Assembly: GCA_023436485.1 (NCBI GenBank)
Contig: JAEZIU010000247.1
Coordinates: forward strand, 1 to 28,835
Length of the DNA stretch: 28,835 nucleotides
Direction: 5' to 3'
From: Bacillota bacterium
Lineage (GTDB): Bacteria > Bacillota > Clostridia > Acetivibrionales > DSM-1351
Positions 14,705 to 21,747 of the stretch are shown here, piece by piece (within the stretch, counting starts at the first letter, position 1; every line of letters begins with the position of its first letter). Made by a program: the position numbers and the translations under genes. The notes under the pieces were generated by a model that did no database searches, was not told where the DNA came from, and worked only from the letters and a program-made list of their open reading frames with translations.

Positions 14705-16580
14705 TCCAAGAGGCAGAGGTATTGAGAATCCAATGAAAGTTTTAAAAAGATTACTATCTTATGTATTAAAGGAATATAAATTTTTATTTGTTATTGTTAT
14801 AATATGTATATTTATCAGCTCACTTTCTAATGTTGCAGGTACATTATTTTTGAGAAATCTTATTGATGATTATATAACCCCACTGTTAAATAAAACCGGG
14901 GCTGATTTCGGACCTTTGTTAAAAGCTATACTAACCATCGCCTCAATTTATCTTGTAGGGGTTTTGACTAATTATGTATTTAATCGAATTATGATTGTAA
15001 TATCTCAAGGTTCTTTAAAAAAGATAAGAGATGATATGTTTGCCCATATGGAAACCTTGCCCATAAGTCACTTTGATACTCATTCTCATGGGGAACTAAT
15101 GAGTTTATATACAAACGATACTGATTCATTAAGGCAGATGATAAGCCAAAGTATACCACAGTTATTGGCTTCAGTTATCACAATTGTAAGTGTATTCTTT
15201 TCAATGATTTTTTTAAGTATACCACTGACGATTGTACAAATGATAGCCATATCTGTTATGTTTTACGTAATAAAGGTAATTGGTGGGAAGAGTGGTATGT
15301 ATTTCGGACTTCAGCAAAGGGACATTGGTAAACTAAATGGCTATGTTGAAGAAATGATGGAAGGTCAAAAGGTTGTAAAGGTATTTTGCCATGAAGAAGA
15401 AGCAAAACTCAATTTTGATAAATTGAATGACAGCCTTTGTGACAGTGCAAATAATGCTAATAAATTTGCAAATATTTTAATGCCTATACTTGGAAACATC
15501 GGAAATATGACTTATGTACTGATTTCTATTGTTGGTGCAATACTGGCAATTTCAGGCTTTGGTGGTTTTACAGTGGGAGCATTGGCAGCTTTTCTTCAAT
15601 TAACCAGAAGCTTTAGTCAGACTACAGGCCAGGCTTCTCAGCAGTTTAATTTTATTATAATGGCGTTAGCCGGGGCTGATCGTATCTTTAAGCTTCTTGA
15701 TGAAAAGTCGGAGATAGATCAGGGATATGTTTCTTTGGTTAATGTAAATGAAAATGAGCAGGGGGAACTGTCAGAATCAGTAGAACGTACCGGGATATGG
15801 GCTTGGAGGCATCCGCATAGTGATGGTACTGTTACCTATACAAAGCTTTTGGGTGAAGTAGTATTTGATGATGTGGAATTTGGTTATAGAGAAGATAAAA
15901 TTATACTGCACAACATAAGTCTTTATGCAAAGCCGGGACAAAAGGTAGCTTTTGTAGGTGCCACCGGAGCAGGAAAAACAACTATTACAAATTTAATAAA
16001 CAGATTTTATGACATTCAAGACGGAAAAATACGATATGATGGTATTAATATTAACAAAATTAAAAAGAACGATTTGAGAAGTTCACTGGGAATAGTTCTA
16101 CAGGATGCTCACCTATTTACGGGAACAGTTGCAGACAATATAAGATATGGAAAGCTAAATGCAACGGATGAAGAGGTTATTGCTGCAGCAAAGCTTGCAA
16201 ATGCTCATCAGTTTATAAAGCATTTACCAAATGGATATGAAACAATCATAACCGGTGATGGAGGTAACCTGTCCCAAGGCCAAAGACAACTTTTGACTAT
16301 TGCAAGAGCAGCTATTGCAGACCCGCCGGTTTTGATTCTGGATGAAGCAACTTCCAGTATTGATACAAGGACAGAGGTTATTGTCCAAGAAGGAATGGAT
16401 AGGCTCATGAGAGGAAGAACAGTATTTGTAATTGCCCACAGGCTTTCTACTGTTAAGAATTCTGATGTAATTATGGTATTAGAACACGGCCGGATTATTG
16501 AAAGAGGAAGTCACAACGATTTAATTCAACAAAGAGGAAAATATTACCAGTTATATACAGGAGCCTTTGAATTGTCATAA
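14691..16580 (+). CDS. ABC multidrug exporter half-transporter, canonical-site subunit (LmrD/BmrD-like)
   Basis: A 629-residue membrane-ATPase fusion. The membrane domain covers about 28-325. An extra polar segment (about 345-387, including NENEQGEL and WAWRHPHSDG) precedes the ATPase, as is usual for the LmrD/BmrD partner. Motifs are Walker A GATGAGKTT (423-431), a deviant signature LSQGQ (527-531), Walker B LDEATSSID (550-558) and H-loop IAHR (581-584). It therefore supplies the intact catalytic Glu and His and the altered signature, the exact complement of the upstream subunit. The start is ATG 14691 after AAGGGGG, with GTG 14688 as an alternative. Tight overlap with the upstream gene suggests translational coupling. 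Confidence 0.92.
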   Translation: MKKSNPRGRGIENPMKVLKRLLSYVLKEYKFLFVIVIICIFISSLSNVAGTLFLRNLIDDYITPLLNKTGADFGPLLKAILTIASIYLVGVLTNYVFNRIMIVISQGSLKKIRDDMFAHMETLPISHFDTHSHGELMSLYTNDTDSLRQMISQSIPQLLASVITIVSVFFSMIFLSIPLTIVQMIAISVMFYVIKVIGGKSGMYFGLQQRDIGKLNGYVEEMMEGQKVVKVFCHEEEAKLNFDKLNDSLCDSANNANKFANILMPILGNIGNMTYVLISIVGAILAISGFGGFTVGALAAFLQLTRSFSQTTGQASQQFNFIIMALAGADRIFKLLDEKSEIDQGYVSLVNVNENEQGELSESVERTGIWAWRHPHSDGTVTYTKLLGEVVFDDVEFGYREDKIILHNISLYAKPGQKVAFVGATGAGKTTITNLINRFYDIQDGKIRYDGININKIKKNDLRSSLGIVLQDAHLFTGTVADNIRYGKLNATDEEVIAAAKLANAHQFIKHLPNGYETIITGDGGNLSQGQRQLLTIARAAIADPPVLILDEATSSIDTRTEVIVQEGMDRLMRGRTVFVIAHRLSTVKNSDVIMVLEHGRIIERGSHNDLIQQRGKYYQLYTGAFELS

Positions 16581-16596
16581 GTTAAGAAGACAATAT

Positions 16597-16662
16597 AAAA
16601 CACAAATTTGTCAAGGTCGGATTTTTTCCATAATATATAACCTTGATGGATTTGTGTTTTTT
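16597..16662. terminator. Long bidirectional terminator between convergent genes
   Basis: AAAACACAAAT...TCAAGGT (16597-16617) pairs with ACCTTGA...ATTTGTGTTTT (16640-16660) with a three-base internal mismatch and is followed by T on the plus strand. The A-rich left side gives a T tract on the minus strand. It serves the exporter operon on one side and overlaps the stop codon of the minus-strand gene on the other. Confidence 0.85.
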
Positions 16663-17212
16663 ATAAATTCACTTTTTCCTCCCACCAGCCGAAGGCCACC
16701 CTGGTCTGTACCTGCTCTTTACCCGGAGATAAAAAGAATAAAGCAAAGGAACTTCCTGGAGGTATAATGTACATACCTTGGAAGTCGTGCTTTGTAAGTG
16801 TTTCATTCGGTTCTACCCTTCTGACAAATGTATACGTACCACCAGAAGGTGTTGGTGATACCATGCTTGCATTTTTGATTTTAACCTTGGGCATAGGTGG
16901 GGGAGTTATGGATTGGTTCCCGGCAGCAAAATATGGGGATGATTTTGGTTTTCCGGGAAGCACAGAACTTAACCAACCTTCAGCTGTTAATGGTACACTT
17001 GCAAAGTTAGAAATAGTATAAGCATTCAAAAACATATTTACATTTGAATTTTCAGGGTTAATTAGTGCTCCCCAACCATTATAAGAATCCCCAAAGGTTA
17101 TCAAATCTGTTTGCCCCAGAAAGTACTTTCCGAGGTATGAATGATAAACAGCATCAGAGAGTACTATAACCTTTTCAGGCTGCTTTTCATTTTTCATAAA
17201 TGCTAAGTTCAT
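16661..17212 (-). CDS. Uncharacterised ~180-aa protein, second of a tandem pair (DUF6143-like)
   Basis: A 183-residue protein, start chosen at the ATG with AGGAGG seven bases upstream. It shares a pattern with its neighbour at 17247-17783: LGKYFLGQTD..TFG, GWGALINPENSNVNMF, TISNFASVPLTAEGWL, then a Pro-rich hinge (ITPPPMPKVKI), a Gly/Pro turn (IPPGSSFALFFLSPG) and the end motif GWWEEK. The alternating hydrophobic strands suggest a beta sandwich. There is no signal peptide or membrane segment and no catalytic signature. I associate the pattern with DUF6143 from memory only. It lies 34 bases after its paralogue, so the two are co-transcribed. The function is unknown; a coat or particle protein is conceivable. 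Confidence 0.8.
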   Translation of the reverse strand: MNLAFMKNEKQPEKVIVLSDAVYHSYLGKYFLGQTDLITFGDSYNGWGALINPENSNVNMFLNAYTISNFASVPLTAEGWLSSVLPGKPKSSPYFAAGNQSITPPPMPKVKIKNASMVSPTPSGGTYTFVRRVEPNETLTKHDFQGMYIIPPGSSFALFFLSPGKEQVQTRVAFGWWEEKVNL

Positions 17213-17246
17213 GGCTGCTCCTCCTGAACACAATTTAACTGATTAA

Positions 17247-17783
17247 TTATACTTTTTCTTCCCACCAAGTCAATACGATTGTTCCGGTAATGCTTTGCTG
17301 CCCCGGTGATTTCAAAAGTATTGAAAACGAGCCTCCGGGACCTATAATTATTGAGCCTTGGTGTGAGTCACTTACAAGGGTAGAATTCCGGGCAACAATT
17401 CTATCAAAAATATTTACACCTTTTGTTAGCGGTTCTGCTAAATACTCAGCATACTCCATTATGGCTTTTGGTCGCGGTGGTGGAGATATAGCCTGATTTG
17501 ACGGGGTAACTGTAGAGGAGACTTTGGCTGTTCTTGGCGTCTTAGCGTTAAGCCAAATTTCTGCGGTAAAGTTTTGTGTTGAAAAGTTCGTAATAGTAAA
17601 AATGTCAAAATAGAGATTAACTCCTGAATCATTTGGATTAATAATACCACCCCAGGCATCGTATTTATTACCAAAATTCAGCATCTCGGTTTGACCGATG
17701 AAATATCTGCCTAACATGGAATTCATGGCGGGACTGGTGATATCTACTACCTCAATGGGCTGCTTTGTTCTTTTTTCGAACAT
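17247..17783 (-). CDS. Uncharacterised ~180-aa protein, first of a tandem pair (DUF6143-like)
   Basis: A 178-residue paralogue of the following gene. The start MFEKRTKQP is preceded by AGGAGG; longer forms back to 17810 have no RBS. It shares LGRYFIGQTEMLNFG, AWGGIINPNDSGVNLYF, TITNFSTQNFTAEIWL, QAISPPPRPKA, IGPGGSFSILLKSPG and the end TWWEEKV. The two differ most between the Pro-rich hinge and the Gly-rich turn. There is no signal peptide. ATTATA at 17809-17814 (TATAAT on this strand) is a likely -10 box, so the pair may have its own promoter separate from the DUF1653-like gene upstream. The role is unknown; duplication suggests a hetero-oligomer or dose effect. Confidence 0.8.
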   Translation of the reverse strand: MFEKRTKQPIEVVDITSPAMNSMLGRYFIGQTEMLNFGNKYDAWGGIINPNDSGVNLYFDIFTITNFSTQNFTAEIWLNAKTPRTAKVSSTVTPSNQAISPPPRPKAIMEYAEYLAEPLTKGVNIFDRIVARNSTLVSDSHQGSIIIGPGGSFSILLKSPGQQSITGTIVLTWWEEKV

Positions 17784-17856
17784 ATTATATCCTCCTGATT
17801 TTGACATCATTATAGGATATGATATGTTATTACGTTTTGTTAACTATATTTTAGAA

Positions 17857-18072
17857 TTATTCTCCAATATACTCAAATCTTCTAAAAGTAAAACCATCTC
17901 TTTCAATTATTTCATCCCACATTGCAGCAGGTCTGACCCAAATTCCGAAATCTCCGTAAAGAGCCTGGTAAACAACCATTTCCTCCAACGTTTCACTATG
18001 TTTGGCTATATAAAGCACTCTGTATTCATTCCCTTTGAAGTGTCTGTATTTTCCAATTTTAATTCTATCCAT
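17857..18072 (-). CDS. DUF1653 domain protein (71 aa)
   Basis: A 71-residue protein that fits the small DUF1653 family in length and pattern: GKYRHFKGNEYRVLYIAKHS (7-26), EEMVVYQALYGDFGIWVRP (30-48) and MWDEII (51-56), ending FRRFEYIGE. The family is usually a compact beta domain of unknown function, sometimes fused to other domains. The start has GGAGG six to seven bases upstream. No signal peptide is seen. It lies 122 bases from the P-II gene, with a hairpin repeat in between, so it may not share that transcript. Confidence 0.88.
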   Translation of the reverse strand: MDRIKIGKYRHFKGNEYRVLYIAKHSETLEEMVVYQALYGDFGIWVRPAAMWDEIIERDGFTFRRFEYIGE

Positions 18073-18139
18073 GATTGTCCTCCGGTAACTTAATAAATGC
18101 CTTTATCTTTATTCTCCAATAAAATACAATCTGACTTAC

Positions 18140-18169
18140 GGGACAGATGCTTCAACAGGCACCTGTCCC
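18140..18169. repeat. REP-like hairpin with GGGACAG/CTGTCCC ends
   Basis: GGGACAGATGC (18140-18150) pairs with GCACCTGTCCC (18159-18169), an 11-base stem with one G-U pair on one strand and an eight-base loop. No T tract follows on either strand. GGGACAG...CTGTCCC stems are a recurring type of intergenic palindrome in bacteria, some tied to REP-associated transposases. Only one copy is in this window, so repetition cannot be shown here. Confidence 0.5.
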
Positions 18170-18194
18170 TAATTCTGCTTTCCTAGGTACTATC

Positions 18195-18536
18195 CTAGCC
18201 GATAGCCTCTGAGCCTTCTTCTCCTGTTCTGATACGATAACACTCTTCAATTGGAAGTACAAAAATTTTACCATCACCAATGTTTCCACTTCTTGCAGTT
18301 TCCATTATGGCATCAATGGTGGGTTTGACATAGTCATCATTCACGCAGATTTCAAATCTGATTTTGTTTAAAAGATTTACTTCCGTAACTGTTCCACGGT
18401 AGCTCTCGGTGTATCCCATTTGCTGCCCGCAGCCTTTTACGTGGCTTACTGTCATTTTTGCAACTTTTGCATTAAAAAGTGCCTGTTTTACATCTTCAAA
18501 GGCTTCCGGCCTTACAATTGCAACTATCATCTTCAT
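18195..18536 (-). CDS. P-II family nitrogen regulatory protein lacking the T-loop Tyr51
   Basis: A 113-residue GlnB/GlnK-type signalling protein that senses 2-oxoglutarate and ATP/ADP. It has the family start MKMIVAIVRPEAFEDVKQAL, T-loop GQQMGYTESYRGTVTEVNLL (37-56), B-loop TARSGNIGDGKIFV (80-93) and C-loop RIRTGEEG (101-108). By alignment with E. coli GlnB, Tyr46 is kept but position 51, the uridylylated tyrosine, is Thr, so uridylylation at that site should be impossible. The RBS GGGAGGG lies seven bases before the ATG. No amtB or glutamine synthetase gene is adjacent; it is divergent from iorA. Regulation by ligand binding alone is inferred. Confidence 0.92.
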   Translation of the reverse strand: MKMIVAIVRPEAFEDVKQALFNAKVAKMTVSHVKGCGQQMGYTESYRGTVTEVNLLNKIRFEICVNDDYVKPTIDAIMETARSGNIGDGKIFVLPIEECYRIRTGEEGSEAIG

Positions 18537-18680
18537 AAGAAAACCCTCCCTTTAAAATATTATCGGTATATATAAATACTTATATTACTGTATGTACCCA
18601 ATAAATAAAAATATTAACTTTTAAAGGAAATATTCTTATAAAAAGGAATATATGATTTTAAGAGGATATTTGACGAATTT

Positions 18681-18710
18681 TTGCGAAATCCGCAGGATAT
18701 GTGATATAAT
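18681..18710 (+). promoter_or_regulatory. Candidate promoter of the ior operon
   Basis: TTGCGA (18681-18686), 18 bases, TATAAT (18705-18710). The start of transcription would leave a leader of about 40 bases that contains the hairpin next to the RBS. The rest of 18537-18680 is AT-rich and should hold the divergent P-II promoter, which I cannot place firmly. Confidence 0.55.
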
Positions 18711-18730
18711 TTTTCTAATAAATTAGTTTT

Positions 18731-18754
18731 TGAGCCGTTTTGGCTCAGGGGAGG
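18731..18754 (+). promoter_or_regulatory. Hairpin directly abutting the iorA ribosome binding site
   Basis: TGAGCC-GTTTT-GGCTCA (18731-18747) is a perfect six-base stem ending immediately before GGGGAGG (18748-18754), which serves the ATG at 18759. Being so close to the RBS it could affect ribosome access or protect the RNA 5' end. There is no T tract, so it is not a terminator. Confidence 0.5.
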
Positions 18755-18758
18755 TAAA

Positions 18759-20552
18759 ATGTCTAAGAAACTACTTATGGGTAACGAGGCCATAGCCCTT
18801 GGTGCTATAAGAGCAGGGGTGAATATCGTAACAGGCTACCCCGGAACCCCTTCTACAGAGGTACTTGAAACAGTAGCCCGTAATAATCCCGGTGATATAT
18901 ATGTTGAATGGTCTGTAAATGAAAAATCTGCCATGGAAGTAGCTGCAGGTGCGGCATATTCCGGTGCCAGAACCATGGTAACTATGAAGCAGGTAGGATT
19001 GAATGTTGCGTCTGACCCCCTTATGAGTCTGGCGTATATTGGAGTAAAGGGCGGCATGGTAGTATTGGTTGCTGATGACCCGGGGCCTTTTTCATCCCAG
19101 ACCGAACAGGATACAAGGCATTTTGCAAGATATTCAAATCTTCCTGTACTTGACCCATCATCGCCTGAAGAAGCATATGAAATGATCCAATATGCTTTTG
19201 AATTGTCAGAAATGGTGGAGCTTCCTGTATTTTTGAGACCTACTACAAGGATATGTCATTCTTGTGCAACTATAGATGTAGATGAAAAAAGACTGGACCA
19301 TAAGATTGAAGGGTTCGTGAAAGACCCCAGATGGGTTATATTCCCAAGCCTTGCTTATAAAAAGCATATTCATATTGAGGAACTTCAACATAAGCTCAGT
19401 GACATTTTTTCAGAAATAAGCTTCAACAAGGTTGAAGGCAAAGATGGAAAACTTGGTGTTGCTGCATCAGGAGTTGCATATTCATATGTAGTCGAGGCCC
19501 TGGAAAAATTAAATGCAAATGTAAAGCTGTTTAAAGTGGGCACGCCTTACCCGTTGCCAAAGGAGGCGGCATCCTGTTTCCTTGAAGGGCTGGACGAAGT
19601 TCTTGTATTCGAAGAGCTTGATCCTGTTGTAGAAGAGGAAATAGCCATGCTTTGTGCCTCAAAACAACAGAATATCAGGGTGCTTGGTAAAAAGACCGAG
19701 CATCTGCCATTTGCAGGAGAGTACACCTTTGAATTGGTCTATGAGGCACTTGCAAAATATCTCAATATTCAAACAGAAAAAATTGAAAATACGGCTACAC
19801 CTGAATTACCAGTGAGACAGCCGGTACTTTGTGCAGGATGTCCTCACAGAGCTTCCTTCTACGCTGTCAAAATGGCAATGAAAGGCCAAAAGGCAGTATT
19901 TACAGGTGATATAGGCTGTTATACTCTTGGAAATGCAAAACCCTTGGATATGGTAGATACCTGCCTGTGTATGGGTGCCGGCATTACTGTGGCACAAGGG
20001 ATTAAAAGAGCCCAGCCGGAGGCAAAGCATATAGCTTTTATTGGGGATTCCACATTCTTCCATACAGGAATACCGGGAATTGTAAATGCAGTATATAACA
20101 ATACCGATATCACTGTGGTCATATTGGATAACAGTACTACTGCTATGACAGGTCATCAGCCGCACCCCGGAACAGGCAAAACAATGATGAACAACATATC
20201 TGAAAAAATAGATATCTACGGAATGGTGAAGGCCTGCGGTGTCGGACACATTGTTAAAGGAAATCCATTGGATTTCAGCAATGCTGTAGAAATAATTAAG
20301 AAAGCGACAGAATACAAAGGCCCTTCAGTGGTAATCTTTGAAGCACCTTGTATTGCTCTTTTCAAACCGCCTGTAAAATATAGCATAAAAGAAAACTGTA
20401 AAAATTGTAAAAAATGTATTACTGACATTGGTTGTCCTGCCATATCATTTATTGACGGAAAAGTCAGCATAGAACCGTCCCTTTGCTACGGCTGCGGGTT
20501 ATGTACAAATGTATGCCCGTTTAATGCCATAGGAGGTGAAGAAAATGAGTAA
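18759..20552 (+). CDS. iorA: Indolepyruvate:ferredoxin oxidoreductase, alpha subunit
   Basis: A 597-residue catalytic subunit that, with IorB, converts aryl pyruvates plus CoA to aryl-acetyl-CoA, CO2 and reduced ferredoxin. It has an N-terminal pyrimidine-binding domain (GNEAIALGAIRAGVNIVTGYPGTPSTEVLE, read here as two blocks) and a middle domain. The thiamine-diphosphate domain contains CAGCPHRASFYAV, GDIGCYTLG, GDSTFFHTGIPG and LDNSTTAMTG. The C-terminal ferredoxin segment has two 4Fe-4S motifs (CKNCKKC..C and CYGCGLCTNVCP, about 547-590). Length is normal. ATG 18759 follows GGGGAGG. iorB overlaps its last eight bases, so translation is coupled. It is probably used in aromatic amino acid breakdown or reductive synthesis. 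Confidence 0.96.
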   Translation: MSKKLLMGNEAIALGAIRAGVNIVTGYPGTPSTEVLETVARNNPGDIYVEWSVNEKSAMEVAAGAAYSGARTMVTMKQVGLNVASDPLMSLAYIGVKGGMVVLVADDPGPFSSQTEQDTRHFARYSNLPVLDPSSPEEAYEMIQYAFELSEMVELPVFLRPTTRICHSCATIDVDEKRLDHKIEGFVKDPRWVIFPSLAYKKHIHIEELQHKLSDIFSEISFNKVEGKDGKLGVAASGVAYSYVVEALEKLNANVKLFKVGTPYPLPKEAASCFLEGLDEVLVFEELDPVVEEEIAMLCASKQQNIRVLGKKTEHLPFAGEYTFELVYEALAKYLNIQTEKIENTATPELPVRQPVLCAGCPHRASFYAVKMAMKGQKAVFTGDIGCYTLGNAKPLDMVDTCLCMGAGITVAQGIKRAQPEAKHIAFIGDSTFFHTGIPGIVNAVYNNTDITVVILDNSTTAMTGHQPHPGTGKTMMNNISEKIDIYGMVKACGVGHIVKGNPLDFSNAVEIIKKATEYKGPSVVIFEAPCIALFKPPVKYSIKENCKNCKKCITDIGCPAISFIDGKVSIEPSLCYGCGLCTNVCPFNAIGGEENE

Positions 20553-21150
20553 ATTCGATATACTGATATCAGGTGTGGGAGGACAGGGAACAGTGCTTGC
20601 TTCAAGGCTTATAGCCGCGGCAGCCATTAATCAGGGCTGTTTTGCAAGAACTGCTGAAACTATAGGTATGTCCCAAAGAGGCGGCTGCGTGGTCAGTCAT
20701 GTACGTATAGACAGCGAAAAATCCGGCTCTGTAATTCCTATAGGGGGAGCCGATATGATTATAGCATTCGAGCTTGCAGAAGCCGCACGCAGTATTCCGA
20801 GGTTTTCAAAAAAGGGCTGTTGTATTGTTAATACACAGGTAATAAAGCCTGTATCAGCATCTCTTGGCAATTCCCATTATGATAATGATGAAATAATCAA
20901 ATATATAAAAGACAATTCAGAGGAAGTATATTTTGTAGACGGTTATTCTCTGGCTGAAAAAGCAGGAAATGTAAAAGCAGTAAACGTAGTCTTGCTTGGA
21001 GCTGCTACAGCTGTTGGTAAAATGCCGTTTACAAGAGAAATAATGCTTAACGCTATTATTGAAAATGTTCCTCAGAAATTCAGAGAGCTGAACCAGAAAG
21101 CATTTAAAATGGGATATGAAGCAACGGTTCAGTTAATAAAAAAAGCCTGA
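20545..21150 (+). CDS. iorB: Indolepyruvate:ferredoxin oxidoreductase, beta subunit
   Basis: A 201-residue partner of IorA from the gamma-type domain of 2-oxoacid:ferredoxin oxidoreductases. It opens with GVGGQGTVLASRLIAAAAI and carries the family signature AETIGMSQRGGCVVSHVRI, followed by GADMIIAFELAEAAR. The ATG at 20545 lies after AGGAGG and overlaps the iorA stop; a GTG nine bases earlier would sit inside the RBS. No second copy or fusion is seen. The length is typical of IorB. Confidence 0.95.
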   Translation: MSKFDILISGVGGQGTVLASRLIAAAAINQGCFARTAETIGMSQRGGCVVSHVRIDSEKSGSVIPIGGADMIIAFELAEAARSIPRFSKKGCCIVNTQVIKPVSASLGNSHYDNDEIIKYIKDNSEEVYFVDGYSLAEKAGNVKAVNVVLLGAATAVGKMPFTREIMLNAIIENVPQKFRELNQKAFKMGYEATVQLIKKA

Positions 21151-21205
21151 AAACAACATAACATAAATGACACAATTAAACGTACAATTACAGGGGGATA
21201 AAACT

Positions 21206-21667
21206 ATGAGCACAAACAAACTTGGCAAGCAGAAGCACATAGCATTAATAGCACATGATAACAGAAAACAAGACTTGATTAACTGGGCAAAAAGCAAATC
21301 AGACATACTTTGCAGGCATTTTTTATGCGGAACGGGAACAACAGCAAAAATGATTACCGAAAACACAGGATTGCCGGTTAAGAAGTTTAAAAGCGGGCCT
21401 CTTGGAGGCGACCAGCAGATAGGTGCATGCATTGCCAATGGTGAAGTAGACTTTATGATATTCTTCTGGGATCCACTTACTTCACAGCCACATGATCCTG
21501 ACGTAAAGGCACTGCTCAGAATAGCAGTTTTGTATGATATTCCGGTTGCAATGAATCAGTCAACTGCTGATTTTCTCCTGACGTCAAATCTGATGGAAGA
21601 TGACTATGAAAGAAATGTTGTAGACTACTACAGCCGACTAAGGAAAGAGAATTTCGGAGGTGTCTGA
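21206..21667 (+). CDS. mgsA: Methylglyoxal synthase
   Basis: A 153-residue enzyme that converts dihydroxyacetone phosphate to methylglyoxal and phosphate, a bypass of lower glycolysis. Conserved blocks are KHIALIAHDNRKQDL, CGTGTTAKMI, SGPLGGDQQIGACI (catalytic Asp in GGDQQ) and FFWDPLTSQPHDPDVKALLR, all matching the E. coli enzyme. I chose the ATG at 21206 behind AGGGGGA; an in-frame ATG at 21167 has no RBS. It lies 55 bases after iorB and 80 before the ligase gene with no terminator, so it is probably in the ior transcript, although its chemistry is not obviously linked to aryl pyruvates. Confidence 0.95.
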   Translation: MSTNKLGKQKHIALIAHDNRKQDLINWAKSKSDILCRHFLCGTGTTAKMITENTGLPVKKFKSGPLGGDQQIGACIANGEVDFMIFFWDPLTSQPHDPDVKALLRIAVLYDIPVAMNQSTADFLLTSNLMEDDYERNVVDYYSRLRKENFGGV

Positions 21668-21747
21668 TTTCATAATCAAAATCCGTAGACAACATTTGCA
21701 AAAATTTGTATAATAAAGTAAAAAATAAAGAGAAGAGATGAGTTAAG

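Noticed and set aside
16767..17021. Plus-strand 84-codon frame opposite the unknown pair
   Set aside because: The minus-strand frame has a strong RBS and a paralogue with the same protein pattern; the plus-strand frame has neither.
18183..18198. CTAGG-TACTAT-CCTAG dyad at the end of the P-II gene as a terminator
   Set aside because: The stem is only five bases, it overlaps the stop codon and no T tract follows.
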